Assembly: GCF_014805625.2 (NCBI RefSeq)
Contig: NW_023998417.1
Location: forward strand, 10,988,744-11,052,743
Reading direction: 5' to 3'
Source of the DNA: Glossina fuscipes
Taxonomy: Eukaryota; Arthropoda; Insecta; Diptera; Glossinidae
DNA length: 64,000 nucleotides
The notes beneath the pieces are model-generated. The model saw only the letters and a program-made list of their open reading frames with translations. It searched no databases and was not told the origin of the DNA. Positions 26,601 to 39,340 of the stretch are shown here, piece after piece. A program made the translations under genes and the position numbers. How positions within the stretch are numbered: the first letter of the stretch is position 1; the number at the start of each line of letters is the position of its first letter.

Positions 26601-29600
26601 TTATGGTTAATTATTAGTTAGTTAAGGGTTAAGGGATAAACTGTTATTTGCTTTTCACCCTTAATTGATATAAACCATATCCCTAAGCTCTAAATACATA
26701 AATTTTATTTTCAATGGTTAATGAGTCATTAAAACCTTTTGCTTTATTAGCGAGAACTGATCAGAGATAGAAATTATTCTAGGGTTGAGTGCGTTATAAA
26801 GGAATCAAATTTGTTAAGTGAACATTTTTAAACGATGAACAATTTTAATAAAATTCAATAAATGAAAGGGTTAATTTTTGCTATGTTATTAAAAGGATAA
26901 TTAATGATCCTCATATATAAAATATTAATAAGAAGAAGAGAAAAAAAAAGAATACATGCAATGCAGCCACTGAATCCCATATTTTACATACATACATATA
27001 TATATATATATAAATATATTTTAATGGCGTCGTGATTGTATAGCTGGAAGAATTGTTTCTCCTTCACTCAGAAAGTTTTTAGGGCTGACAATAATGTATT
27101 ATATAACAAAGAATCGAAATGTTGATTTCGAAAAAAAATATTGAGAGATTTTTGCCAACAAGTTCACGTTTCACGGCTCGCCAGATTTTCTCGCTTTTGA
27201 AAGGGAACAGTTCAGTCTGTTTCGGTTTTTCTAAAAGCGGACTTGCATTTTTTCCCTCATGCCAACAGTCTCCGAAAATTTTTTAATAAGATTATGCCCT
27301 AAATTTGTATTATTCAAGCGTCCTCGACTACGGGTATGAAACTTTTTAAATGAACTACGACGCAAAGCATGTCTCCTTCAAAGTTAGGAAGCGTGTTATT
27401 CAAGAATAGTTATATTTAGCGGATAAGAGATTGTTCCGGGCAAGCTTCTGAAGCTTATTACGTTCGGTTGAAAGGCTTTACATGGAAGCATGCAATATAA
27501 TTTTTTTCTCTTCATAACGGGGATTAACTTCCGGTTATTAATAAAATGTGTAAAAATTGCAAATTCCGGATATGGTTTGTAGCTATAAAGCCTGGGAGTT
27601 CTGGTTGTGTGGTCAAATATTTGCAAGTAAAGATAGAGATCAAGTAAAAACATTTGGAGGAAAATCTGTGAAGAAATTTTTTCTGTCAAATAGTGTTATA
27701 TAGCTATCATATATCGGGCAATCATTTATGTCAAAAATTGATTTCACTTTGAATTCTGTGGCTTTTTGCCGAAAAATGACAGAATTTCGACACCGACGGT
27801 ACTGCAAACTGACTAAACGTTATAGATGATTATTAAATAAAGTTTATATTGAATAAAAGGAAAATTTTGAAAAAAATAAGAATTCTTTTCATAGTTTTAA
27901 TGGAAATGTTAAAACATATCAATCGTAGGGGAATGGCTACTCAAGTCATGTGTCACTTTGTCCTGAACGTGACTAAGGCCAGCTATGAAAGCGTAGCCAG
28001 CAATATGCGCACTTGAGAATGAAACTAATTTCCTCTCACTTAAATATTTATGGACTATGGTTTTGTCGATGGATTTGTGGATGGATTTGTGGACTTCCCT
28101 GCGCCAACGACGCGATTCAACTTTGTTTGCTTGTAGCAAATCCTCTTCGAATAAACTTTTCGAGAACTTTTTCTTTTACCACCTAATTCTATAGAATTTC
28201 CAAAAGATTCTTAAACTCTACATACCTGACCAGTTACGTAAGGAGTCTGTATGCAGATAAAGCATAGCATAGCATTACCTTACTTGCCTTCAAAATTTGA
28301 AACGATATTGTTTTCTAGGAAACAAGATAGCGTTCAGCTGGAGATATATGGAAGATTTTTTTAGCAATATATATGATAAACATTTAATGAAAAAATAAAC
28401 TATAAATATGTATATATAAAAACATATATTTAAGAGCAAAGACCGAACTGTCATAAAAAATCTCCCTTTTAAGTTTCATTCTAACTTTTGTTGAAAAGTT
28501 TTGTCGATAATAATTGCTAAAGGCATTTAGCTGTTGAAAATGAAAACAAAGAAAAATTTCCCCGACATATATAAATAAATTTTTGTCCATGCGACCTGTA
28601 AGCGCAAGTACAAGTTTTTTTCTTTAAATAGTTTTATAACAAATTTTTAATTGAAAATTTATTAGAATTCTAATTTGTTGTATGGAGCATACATAAACAA
28701 GCACACACACATACGTGAACACATACGTGCAATTTGAGGTCTTCTTAGGCCATTGAAATGTTATCGCGACTCATTTGAAATTTAATGAGCAAAAATCACA
28801 AAAAAAAATTAATTAAAACTAAAATGGAATAAATTTAACAAATTCAACGATTGCATTGCACAGAGAGCGTTATATAGTGAAAAAAAGAAGAAAAAAAAAA
28901 AAAAAACATTACACAGAAGATTAAAGAAAAATTGAGAATCAAAAGATCTTTTTCAAGTCAGGCGATTAATATTTATATGGAATTTATTTATTAACTATCT
29001 ATAAAAAGAAATAAAAAGCGAAAATTTTTTTCTTTTGATATTTCATTTAACAAACTGTAAATAACATTACTATGTAATATATGTATGTACACAATAATCA
29101 CACATGCATATCATTTTACATCTATTCGTTGCTCTTTCATATAAAAATCTATCAGAGTAGATTGCGTTTATTTTCAAAATTTATTTACAATTTTTAGTTG
29201 CTTTGTAAAAATGTTTCTTTTTTTTGATTGAAATTAAAAATCGAAAATATTTACATTCACTTGGCCATGAATTACAACGAAAAAACAAAATATATATACG
29301 GGAGGGTCTATGGGTAAAGCTTCAAAAAGTTTTCCACTACTCCACTAACCAAAAGAGATACACTAAGTTCCTCAGCACGTTTGTGCAGACTTAGAAATGA
29401 TCTGTAGATAAGCCATGAAAATTGTTTTAATCTTTAAGGAAATCTTTAGTGAAGTGAATTTAAATTACATGTGCTAACCGGTCCCTTTTCCAGTCATAAA
29501 ATCCTAGTAAATATAAAAAAATTTTTTCTAAATAATCAAACCTAATTTTCTTCTTTTCATTAAATTCTGACCAACTTAAGTTCAAATATTACATAAGACA

Positions 29601-29647
29601 ATTGAACCATGTTTAAAGTAATTAGAAAAGGTCAGAGAGGCCACGTA

Positions 29648-29800
29648 GTCTTATACCTTACGCCACTTATGACCACGGTGTGTTAAATGTGTGTTCGGAT
29701 GTATGCAAAAGAGCTAAGGGTAGACCCATCTTTTATATAAAAAATCTAGAATATTTTTCTGAATCAATAGAATCACGTCTGTACGTCCGTCCAGCTATTA
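29648..29800 (-). repeat. Dispersed fly repeat of the GGACGGAC...GGTATAA type, minus strand
   Basis: The minus strand contains GGACGGACGTACAGACGTGA, TTCTATTGATTCAGAAAAAT, AGATGGGTCTACC, CATACATCCGAACACAC and ACACCGTGGTCATAAGTGG, ending GCGTAAGGTATAAGAC. Block order follows the generic higher-fly repeat. The 81-residue ORF on the opposite strand here is therefore not a gene. Confidence 0.55.
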
Positions 29801-31078
29801 TTGGCCCATGTATTGTTGTCTTCAATGCATACCTTTTAATGAAATTCTGTTTTAGCCCAAGGGCGCGCGATAATGGCAACGGATTGGATAATATCAATTT
29901 TGCAATCCGTCCACATCTTACTTGACGTTCAAAAAAAAGTGTATATATGAAGAGTTTACAACTTTTGATGGTTTCCGGTTGTTCGCAATACCAAGTAAGC
30001 GCGAAAATATTGGAGCTCTGTTAATTAGTTAATATCACGATATGGATGGATTTGGATGCTTGCTTCATCTAAATTAGAAAATATCTTACATTGTTTAACT
30101 AGGACGAAGTCAGCTACCAAATCCAATCATATCTTCATCCCAAACCTTTTACAATTTTTTACAGAGCTCTGTTAACAAAGTTAATTAGTGTAGTGTAGTT
30201 AAAGTATAATTTATCTTCTATCTACCTATTTAGCTTGGCTCATATGGATCAACATTTCAGGCTCGCTTCCATTTCAGGGTTCTGACGAAATGTAAGTCGT
30301 TCCAAGGTGGTAAGATATAATTTGTACGGGTTTATAATTAATGGAGTAAAAGTTCGTGAGCAAAAAATTAACTTTAGTAAATTCGGGCCATATGGTTTCA
30401 CCTCTTGGACCTTGCCCTTGCCTCGGTTTAAGCGTTCTCATAAAAAATCTACAATTACGTGGCAATAAGGTATGAATAACTTTATGACAAAGATAATTGA
30501 AAGCGGACAATGAACAAAGTCATGCAGAGTATATAGCGGTCGTCGTTGCTCCTCCTATAATACTTTAAATCGTTTTATATTAAATACACGTATCTTAATT
30601 TCTAGACATGTTCAGTTACTGTTGGTTGATTGTAAGTTGAAAGAATTTTGGGTTACGGTATCTATGGCTTGATTATGTCTGTCTAACCGTCTATCTGTTT
30701 ATTTCGAGCTCTTATATCTCTTAGCAACTTTGTGTAGAAAATTAAGTTTCTCTTTGTTTTTTTTGTTTTGTTTTCTTGAATCAAGTCAGAAGGCCGATTA
30801 TTATCATTTAGATTAGTTTTAAAAATTCACAAACAATTAGCAAAAATTAAAATCTGAAATCTTAACTTGAATTCATTTCTGTATCAAGATTTTTTTCATC
30901 ACAAACCGTATGAAAAAATGTATATAAAACCATTGTTTAGTAATAAAAAATATAAAAATCCATTTGCATTGATGTATTATATAAGCAGCTTGTGTATTTA
31001 TTGCTTCACCGAATGTATATTTTATTTTCGATGTAATTTTTCGCGTTTATGCATATCAGGCCGACATTTGTTGTTGCC

Positions 31079-31235
31079 AAACGAATTAATTTGTTTCATT
31101 TAATTTTTTTTTTTCAATTTTTTTCCTGTGGTCTCATTAGTGAGTGAAATATTTATATTCGTTTCATGCCCATTATCAATTACATTTTATTATTAATTGC
31201 TTTAAATGCTTTCACACATACAAACATTTGCGGAG
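31079..31235 (+). repeat. Diverged duplicated block, copy 1
   Basis: About 150 bp beginning AACGAATTAATTTGTTTCAT, with CATTAGTGAGTGAAATATTT, CGTTTCATGCCCA and TTAATTGCTTTAAATGC in order. The same series occurs about 1,013 bp downstream. It has no coding potential. Confidence 0.6.
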
Positions 31236-32091
31236 TGCGCACGTTCATTATAAGCTACTCTATAATTCAATTTTATAATTTATACCGACATACGAAGTAC
31301 ATACTAAGAAGAAATGAAAATAAATAACATGAAATGACGTCGGAAGCTTCGCATTTATATTTGTTCGATCCGTCCGTCATTTATTGAATTCGTTAGAGAA
31401 GCGAGACCTTAGGCAGATAATTGAAATTTGTTAGGTGCGTTATATATTTAATTCAATTTCTTGAACGATCTTAAAAATTTGGAAACGCAACAAACCGTAA
31501 GAGAAAACATTATTTACAAAAACAACAGCAGCAGATAATCTAATACTTGGCATATGGCTTCACCAATTAGGTGATGGAGTTATGAGTATAAGTTTGTCTC
31601 CTGCCCTCCACCAACGAACGTATGTATAAAAATTGATCTTAAAATGAAGTGCATTTCTTTCCCAAAAGCTTTCTACTGAGTAAACAGCAGAGCCAAGTTT
31701 CTTTTCAAGGATGAGAACTATCCTTTAAAAAAAAAATATTACTTTTTTGTTTGGCGACATCCAAAGTAGCCATCACAGAGTATTTCTTTTCCTTTGATTA
31801 AACTCTCGAAATTCGTCGCAGCAAATCGCTTAGCATATGCTGAGATAGACTATCGTACCGCGTCAAAGTCGAACTTGTCGAACTACGTTATTATTAAAGG
31901 AAACCCTAAGCTATCCTTAGCTTACAGAATCACGTCTACTATACAGTGCACATCCATAAACACAAGTGAGCATTAAAGGTGATTTTTTCCAATTATGCTA
32001 ATAGAAGTTAATGTTGCAGCCAAAGACATCTAAAAGTCTCACCGGAACTGTTTGGATTCAAATTTTGCATTAGATTAGCCCAATAATTGCT

Positions 32092-32250
32092 GAACGAATA
32101 AATTTGTTTCATTTAATTTTTATTTGCTTTATTTTCTTTTTGTGTAATCTTATTAGTGAGCGAAATATTAATTTGTTTCATGTTCACTAACAAATAAAAT
32201 TTTTTTCTTTAATTGCTACAATTATTTTCACATTGACTTGCATATGTAAA
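32092..32250 (+). repeat. Diverged duplicated block, copy 2
   Basis: This begins GAACGAATAAATTTGTTTCA, with TTATTAGTGAGCGAAATATT, TTGTTTCATGTTCAC and TTTAATTGCTACAATTATT in the same order as copy 1, with small indels. Both copies are on the same strand. Similarity fades after the shared TTTTCACA / CTTTCACACA part. Confidence 0.6.
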
Positions 32251-33120
32251 TTTTGTCATCATTCTTTTATTGCTATCTTTCTGTACAACGCCATTGATGA
32301 CGACGAATTCTAATGTTTCTTTTTTTATATATATTTTTTTAATTTTCCAAATTTTTCCCAGGATTTTAAGAAAAGTATCTATGTATATATATGTTTAGAC
32401 ATAACTCAAGGCCAAGATGCAAAGTCCTTTGTCTCAAATCATTCTTTTTTAAAATCCTTTTGCAGTCAGCATATTTCCAAACGTATACTTTGTTGCTTAG
32501 TGCTCGAAAAGATATACTACTACTAAGACTTTTCAAAAATCACGATTAAGAATCGAAAATGATGCTTGGTTTGAGCTTCCTAGGATATCCACGACTTAAA
32601 GACATTAAAGAAATTTTAGCATTCAATCGAAAAACCGTTTTTAAAATGATCGCCGATATTGTGGAAGTGTCTTACGAGTCACGCAAACCCAGTTTTCACG
32701 TCTGTGATGAGTGGCATCATGGTCCTCATAAGTGTATTCTAAAAAATGAGTGAGATGTAAAAAAATGATTTATTGCAAGTATTTTCGACATTTCGGAGCA
32801 AAATGGATCCTTAAGAATCAATGCTCTTCACGAACAGCTCGAGACTGTATTCAAACAAGATTCCCATCAGTGTTTTCTTTAATCTAGAAACTGCGTTGGC
32901 AATGCTGTGTATAATACTAAAGAAGATAGACTCTCGGAAGGGAAAAGGAAGAAATACTTTCTAAAGGAAGTTGCATCCGTTTCGATTACAACAACTTTCA
33001 ACAAGTACGCGCACATCCATTTGGCCCATATTTAGCTCGCTTTTTTTTTCTAATTGAATATATGCATAGATGATTCACGTCAGCATTAAATGAGACGCGA
33101 TCGTGTACCCATGATTACTG

Positions 33121-33665
33121 AAAAAGTTCATTAAAGCCGCTGCATTTTTTACGAATTCTGACAAAGAAGAAAGGCTACAGAAGTCCTTAGCAATTTATTG
33201 AAAGTGTTTGGTGAAGATATAGTTCCTGACGCAACAGACAGAAGATGGTTTGAAGAATAGATGATTGCGATCGTTATTATAAGCCATGCTCTGAGCGACC
33301 ATCTTTGATTGACGATAACACTGTCAAGAGCTTGTTACAGCAAAATTCGTTTATGAGAACATCGGAGATTACGAGAAGGCTTGATTCAGCTCAACAAACC
33401 ATTTCGGAGCGTATTCGGAAACTAGGATTTTGTCGCGTTTTGAAAATGGGCAGAACTTTTTGTTGGATCCCCATCATGTTGCTAAGTTCTGCTAAAAAAT
33501 ACTTTATATATAAATTTGTTAAAATTACGTCACCGCTGCTATTCTAACTCGAATTTTTGAATACATTACAAATTTTCCTCAAATTACTAACAAAATGTCT
33601 CACAGATGTCCTTTCTAAGTTATTGCATCGTTTTGTCATTGGTAGACGATGTACATCTTTCAAAA
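33121..33665 (+). pseudogene. Decayed mariner-like (Tc1/mariner) transposase relic, N-terminal helix-turn-helix part
   Basis: Reading across frames gives LLKVFGEDIVPDATDRRWFEE near 33,195-33,257, then a stop/frameshift, then DRYYKPCSERPSLIDDNTV and a helix-turn-helix-like stretch with TSEITRRLDSAQQTIS and RIRKLGF up to about 33,440. Motif order matches mariner transposases: a GED...RRWF block, a D-x-x-RPS/GRP block, then a second HTH ending in a KLG motif. A further weak piece, LLHRFVIG, near 33,630 resembles the block before the first catalytic Asp, but the catalytic DD34D core is not recognisable. There are multiple stops and shifts and no terminal inverted repeats that I could identify, so it is a dead, partial copy. 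Confidence 0.7.
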
Positions 33666-36550
33666 AAAAAAAAAAATAATTGTTTGTCTCAAAACCATTT
33701 AAGCCATAAAAATTTCATTATAAATATTCTAAAATACATTGCTTTCTGTATGATCGCATAATCAGTTTTATTATCATCAAACCAAAAATTAAAATCTCTT
33801 GACTTTCCGCCTCAGTGTTTTTTTTTTGGGGGGAGTTGTTGCCTTCACATCGCAAAAATTCCTCTTTGCAATTCACCACAAAAAACCTAATTTCCGTTTT
33901 CTTACCGGCTTTTTTGGCCATCTATTGTCGTTGTTGTTTTTTTTTTTTTATTTTTGTTAAACCATCAGCATCCTCATGCAGAGTAATAAAGAGATGCTGA
34001 AGTTGTGATAAGCTCAACAGCGATGCGCATAAAATCTATTCACCGAAACGTGGTGTGTGAGTGGCTATATGTTCATGAAAGAAAAAAAAAAAAAGAAAAC
34101 AAAAATATTTTGATTTAATATACATCGTATGATATACGAAAGGGATAACAAAAATATGATGCTTTATTTTGTATTGATTTCTTTTTATTATTATTTTGTT
34201 TTTTGTTTTTTTTTTTTTATTTAATTTTTTCAAAGAGATAACAATAGTGTGATTATTTATCATTTTTATTATTATTTTATACGCATTGTTTCGGTCAATT
34301 TTTGTAAACATATGCATTTGTTTAGATACTTAGAGAGCAAACATGTGGAGAAATCCACTTTGACGATCCTAACGCTTTATGGACATAATTAAAAAGTCTC
34401 CATTTTAATTTAATCTTAGCATTCCCGAAAAGTGATTAAGTATCACGAGTAATGCTTACATTATTTACACGATTTTTCTGCAAATATAATACAAAAACTT
34501 GACTTGACTTACATTACAATTAATGATTATTTTCTTTGCTTAACTTTTATTTTCTTCATTTTCTTTTACTTTTTGTCACGTATATATATGCTGCAAAATT
34601 AATACAAAATCCGTAACCATTGAAATTAATTGCAATTGTTTAATCACTTAATTAGTTGCTCTCGGTATTAATTCTCTCTTTCTCTAACTAACTTTTCTCT
34701 ATACTGTTTGTAAGCAATTACAACTTATACAACTTATATTAGTAGTAAAGCAAACAAAAAAACAAAGTTTGAATGCTTGAATATTCTTCTATATTAAGCA
34801 CACACAACTTACCCTTTTTCCCTCTCTCTCCCTGTCTCCCTCTCTCTCTCTGTCTCTCTCTCTACCCCTCTCTTTCTATCTTTCTCTTTCTTTCATTTTC
34901 TCCCTCCTTCTATTTGTCTTTACCATTTTATCTTACATAAATGTGTGGTGATTATAAGTAAAAACACTCTTATTAGTAGACGTTTTGGCCCCAAATGAGG
35001 GAGACTCAATAAATAAAAGCATAAGTCGTTGTATTAGTCGTTGTTTAATTTTTTGCAAAAAAGAAATGCAACCCAAAAAGCTTTAACGGAAAGACTAAAC
35101 AACAACAAATATACAGCAAAACTGAATTACACTGGAAAGCATACCAATAACAATGACAATTTTGTTTAAAAAAAACAACAACAACAACAACAAAATAAAA
35201 ATAATAATAATAAAAAAAAAAAAAAGGAAACAAAATATTGAAATAAAAATGCGAGAAAAAGACAAAAGATTAATAGCGAGGAAGAACACGATTAAGAAAA
35301 CGGTTCTTTATATTTGCCTTCTTTTTTCTTTGCGGTACACATAACACTAACAAAACAGCAATAATAAAATTAAACACCAAAATGCTTTTTTGCCACAATG
35401 GTTGAAATAAAAATGAGCGAAAAAAAAAAAAAACAATAATAATAATAATAATAAGAAAGAGAACAACAACAACACTCCTATACACGACACGGAACCATAA
35501 CTAAAAAGGTGACAAAATTGTACGAGCAGAAAATATCAAATAACATATATACGCACAAACTTATACATACACTCTGTTTGCTTCTTTTTTTTTTTTTTTT
35601 GTTATTGCAAAGAGGAAAATATACAAAAACCATATTAAACCGCAATGGCAGCAGCAGCAGCAGCAGAGCAGACTAATAGAGAGAACGTAAATAGCTAGCA
35701 ATATACAGACGGACAGGCAATAAGGCAGACTGACGGAGCAACAATTATAATGCAGTTAAAAAGAGATGAAACGATATGGTAAATGACACCAAAAAACAGA
35801 AAAGCAAAGAAATACAATTAAAATAATAAAAATAAACCCAACGAACATATATAAATATCTATACATAGGCATGTATATGAAAAGAGAATGAAGCAATTCA
35901 AAAAAAAAAAAAAAACTTATGTAGAAATCTATTTAAAAAATAATCAAAAAGCTTGAGAGAGTATTGCTATTCAAACATTGGCAGACAAACTCACCATAGC
36001 ATCTACAATGTAAATGGGCGTTTCATATTTAATTCATAGGAGAAATTACAAATTCACCACGAAAAGCATTGATGAAAAATCTATAATCACGAGAGAAAGA
36101 GATAACGCGAGTCATTAGTAACCCTATGTAGGCTGTTGGTCTACATATAAAAATGGTGTTTGCTTTAACGAACGCATACAAGAGAAAGAGAACGCGTATG
36201 AAAGTGAAGAAAATAGTCTGTTTCGTTTTTATTCAATGCTATGAAGTGGTTGAACTGGTTTCGCATTTCTGTATTCAATGAAATATACAAACAACAACAC
36301 TATGAACACTTTTAATGCTTATCAAGAGTCTTATTAGCTCTTTTTACCGCTGTTTGCGAGAAGAATTGTTGTGTTGAGCTCTTTTTTTTTTTGCTTTTTG
36401 TTTTTCTTTTTTTTGTATGCACACGTTATTGTATGTGAATGAACCGAGATTTTCTGTGAATACTTTAATATTTAGTTGTTTAACAGTCGTGAACTCGGGA
36501 GGATGTCGTTTCAATAAACGTGCGCTTGGCTTAGATGTTGACAAAAAAAA

Positions 36551-36583
<33 letters not shown>

Positions 36584-36599
36584 CAAATATATATATATA

Positions 36600-36911
36600 T
36601 TCAATTAATACAAATTAATACACAAACAATCGGCTCTTTAATTAATTTTCTTTTAATTATTATGGGAGCGAAGTGAAGTGCGTATTAATGACAGATATAT
36701 GTGTAAAAAAAATAAAATTAATTTGTAATTAGCGCAAAAATTAAGTGCAGTATTTTTAAAACTAAAAATAAACGCTCTTCTTTAAATAACTAACTGCATG
36801 ACACGATGGTCAAAAATATTTTTAAATAAAATTAGTATTTAGTGTGCAAGGAAAAATTATCAAAGTTGAGCACAGAAAAAAAAGAGAAAAAAGTAAACAA
36901 ATAAATAAATA

Positions 36912-36943
<32 letters not shown>

Positions 36944-37009
36944 TATAAAAATTCAGAACTTGAGTCTTTCGTAATTGGAAAAGACTCCAAAGGACCGTAA
37001 GTTTTACAT
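36600..37009 (+). promoter_or_regulatory. Dr: Probable 5' leader / promoter-proximal region of Dr
   Basis: This is the stretch directly before the start codon. It is A-rich with little G, has (AAT)n at about 36,898-36,940, and ends with an in-frame TAA four codons before the ATG. Several short upstream ATGs exist (for example in GCATGACACGATGG near 36,796). I see no clear TATA plus initiator pair, so the transcription start cannot be placed. It may lie further upstream, among the CAA/AAT-rich repeats of 35.1-36.6 kb. Confidence 0.35.
36898..36940 (+). repeat. (AAAT)n-(AAT)n microsatellite upstream of Dr
   Basis: AAAT units followed by AAT units, about 70 bp before the Dr ATG, so it may lie in the 5' leader. 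Confidence 0.9.
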
Positions 37010-38291
37010 ATGTTGAAACTATCATCAGGTATGACTGTAACTGGTTTACGTGCAAATATGACTAGCCCGACGGTAACGCCACAAACTTCCATGCCACCCA
37101 GCACCAGCAGTCCAAACGCGGTTGTTGTTAGCCCGGGCTCGACTAGTGCAGCAGTTACACCCACCTCTCCTTCCGCTTTAATAATGGCACATCAACAGCA
37201 TTTACGTAATCTCCAGCAGCACCATCATCAGCATCATCTTCACCATACGCAACAACATCCCCTAAATAAGACCACATCAAGGTTAAGTAACTTTAGTGTA
37301 GCTTCTTTGCTAGCAGACACTAGACCTCGAACACCGCCAGATAATGGCTTACAGTTAGCGCCAACAAATTTATCAAGTACTCCTTCGGCAGCTACGTCAC
37401 CAGTATCCCATGAATCTTCTTCCTCGTCACCTGCGTCTCCTACTCACAATGCAAGTCATACACATCCGCAATTTCATCCGGCAACTATGGCTCATCATGC
37501 CCATTTGCTGCATGCAGCCCATGCGGCCGCTGCACATGCTCAACAACAGCATGCTGCTGCTATGGCAGCCGCAGCTGCGGCAGCTGCTGGTGCTAATCCC
37601 GCCACGGTGCATTTAACTCATCATTTACCTGCTCATCTACGTCATCCTCTTAACACTGCAAGTGCCTGTACACCAACGGGAACATTGGTTCTGAATACCA
37701 GTTCACCGCTAACGGATAATAGTGCGAATTCCTCTAATGCTGCTAATAATAACATTGTAAACACTAGCACTAACACCACAACTACACCCCCGGCCAGTTC
37801 TTCAAATAGTTCCATAAATGCTGGAGAAATTAATGCCAATAATAGTGCGATAAATAATAGTACGCCAGGACCGACGGCAAAATGCGAACGTCATTCGCCC
37901 ATTGGCAGTTCGGTGGATTCAGAATTGGATTACGATGAAGATCTTAACGATACAGATATTATGGACCATGATGAGGAAGAAGATTCGATAGTCGATATCG
38001 AAGATATGAATAATGAGGATTCACCGCGTTCTACACCTGATAATTTGGATACGAGTAAATCGCCAGCGGAAATACCCAGTTCTTTAACAAATTCCCCGCA
38101 TTTATTATCGCCTGCCGCTTTAGCCGCTTCCGGTCATGTACCGATACGACCGACGCCGTTTAGTGCTTTAGCTGCAGCGGCGGTAGCTTGGGGCGGTATA
38201 GGTGGGGCTGGGGTACCTTGGCCTGGACCCAGACAAATACCACCATTTGGGCCACCTGGACTATTTCCAGGTCAAGGTTTCGGCGGCGGAG
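37010..38291 (+). CDS. Dr: Drop / muscle segment homeobox (Msx-class) homeodomain protein, coding exon 1
   Basis: This is the first coding exon of the fly Msx homologue, a nuclear transcription factor that in Drosophila patterns the dorsal neuroectoderm and muscle progenitors (family knowledge). It encodes residues 1-427 plus the first base of codon 428. The ATG is the first in frame: an in-frame TAA lies at 36998-37000. The -3 base is C, so the start context is weak. Visible parts in order are a Ser/Thr/Pro-rich N-terminus, a His/Gln-rich stretch at about 61-83, an eh1-type Groucho-binding motif FSVASLLAD at 95-103 followed by TRPRTPP, a second His/Ala-rich stretch at about 159-215 with an eight-Ala run at 186-193, an Asn/Thr/Ser-rich segment at about 237-285, an acidic segment at about 303-337, and a Pro/Gly/Ala block from 376 (PIRPTPFSALAAAAVAWGG) that precedes the homeodomain in fly Msx proteins. 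The donor is GAG|GTGAGT. Reading through it would end at a TAG at 38297-38299. I am confident of identity because exon 2 joins in frame. Confidence 0.95.
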
Positions 38292-39314
38292 GTGAGTAGC
38301 GAAAATTTCAAAGAAAACAGAAAAGCAATCAATTGGGAATCTTAGCGCGAAATGGTTCCTTTACAACCTATCTGCTTATAGCAAATTATTTTAATCATTT
38401 TTAGTTGAAAATAACGTGTAATGACGAAATTTCGTTTGTTTTAAATTTTTTAATACGAAATTTCATTCTTGCCCACCTTCAATTATTACATAATAACGTG
38501 TGATGTTAGGGTTAGTTGTTGTTTTTTTTTTTTTCTTGTTGGTGATTTTCCTGTTTCCTACACCTTATCTCATTTTAGTTTCATGAAAATTTATGGGAAT
38601 TTATGAATTTTTGATGGAATGGCTGCGAGAGACTTAAGGGTTTTTTTTTTTTCGTTTCTCTTCCATTTAATTGAAAACAATTTCTGCATTTATTGCAAAC
38701 GACGGCCATTATAAAACAGTTAAATGGCAATTATTGTCAAAAGCAAAGAGAAGCCAAAAAAAAGGGGAGAGATGTAGAGGCAGAAAGAGAGGCAACGTAG
38801 CACAGAGGGCAACCCTCTTTTTATGATTACAACCATCACTGAGTTATATATCATTTAATTTAAATTTCTATTTTTATTTTATATGTGATTTAATAAACAA
38901 AAAAAGAAAGGCGAAAAAAAACGATTTGAGAACCTTTCGACTTATAGGCTTTTTCGTTCTTACAATTTTCCTCTACGCCCTGTTCGAGATCTTTTATCGC
39001 TTGAGTTGGCAAACTGTGCACAATTCACACTTTGTTTATTCCTTTTTGTACGTTTTGCTTTCTGCCTACTTGTACTTCTTCCCTACATATAAAGGAGGGA
39101 GCAAACAGACTTTTTTTTATTTCTTTTCTTATATATTTTTCTCCAATTCAAAGTCGTCTCTTCTTCGGATACAAAAAACGTTTCAATGTTAGAGCATACA
39201 AAGCAAAAAAAAAGTGTTCAACTAAACATTTCTCACATATAATCGTTGCAGAAATTGTAAATGCAGTGCATGTGTATGCAATGACTTTTTTGTAGCCCAC
39301 ACACGTCCAGAAAC

Positions 39315-39340
39315 ATATATATATATATATATATATATAT
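39315..39340 (+). repeat. (AT)13 microsatellite
   Basis: AT run about 1 kb inside the Dr intron. Confidence 0.85.

Larger units (their letters stand above)
18342..29647. other. Upstream gene-free DNA, section 3
   Basis: No gene recognised. Contents are microsatellites, a 22-bp tandem duplication at 24.0 kb, a slightly more GC-rich island at 24.1-24.9 kb with two unrecognised 68-75 codon ORFs, and an inverted repeat with Sox-like AACAAT motifs at 22,902-22,928. Confidence 0.65.
29801..36599. other. Upstream gene-free DNA proximal to Dr
   Basis: Contains the duplicated block at 31.1/32.1 kb, an unrecognised 64-codon ORF at 32,559-32,753, the mariner relic, and from 34.8 kb on pyrimidine-, A- and CAA/AAT-rich DNA that may include untranslated exon sequence of Dr. 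No splice-supported upstream exon can be named. Confidence 0.55.

Noticed and set aside
29680..29925. 81-codon plus-strand ORF
   Set aside because: It lies across a minus-strand copy of the dispersed repeat.
36832..37164. 110-codon minus-strand ORF over the Dr start
   Set aside because: Antisense shadow of exon 1 running into the (AAT)n microsatellite.
37410..37839. Alternative-frame and antisense ORFs inside Dr exon 1
   Set aside because: They are shadows of the His/Ala/Ser-rich coding sequence of Dr.
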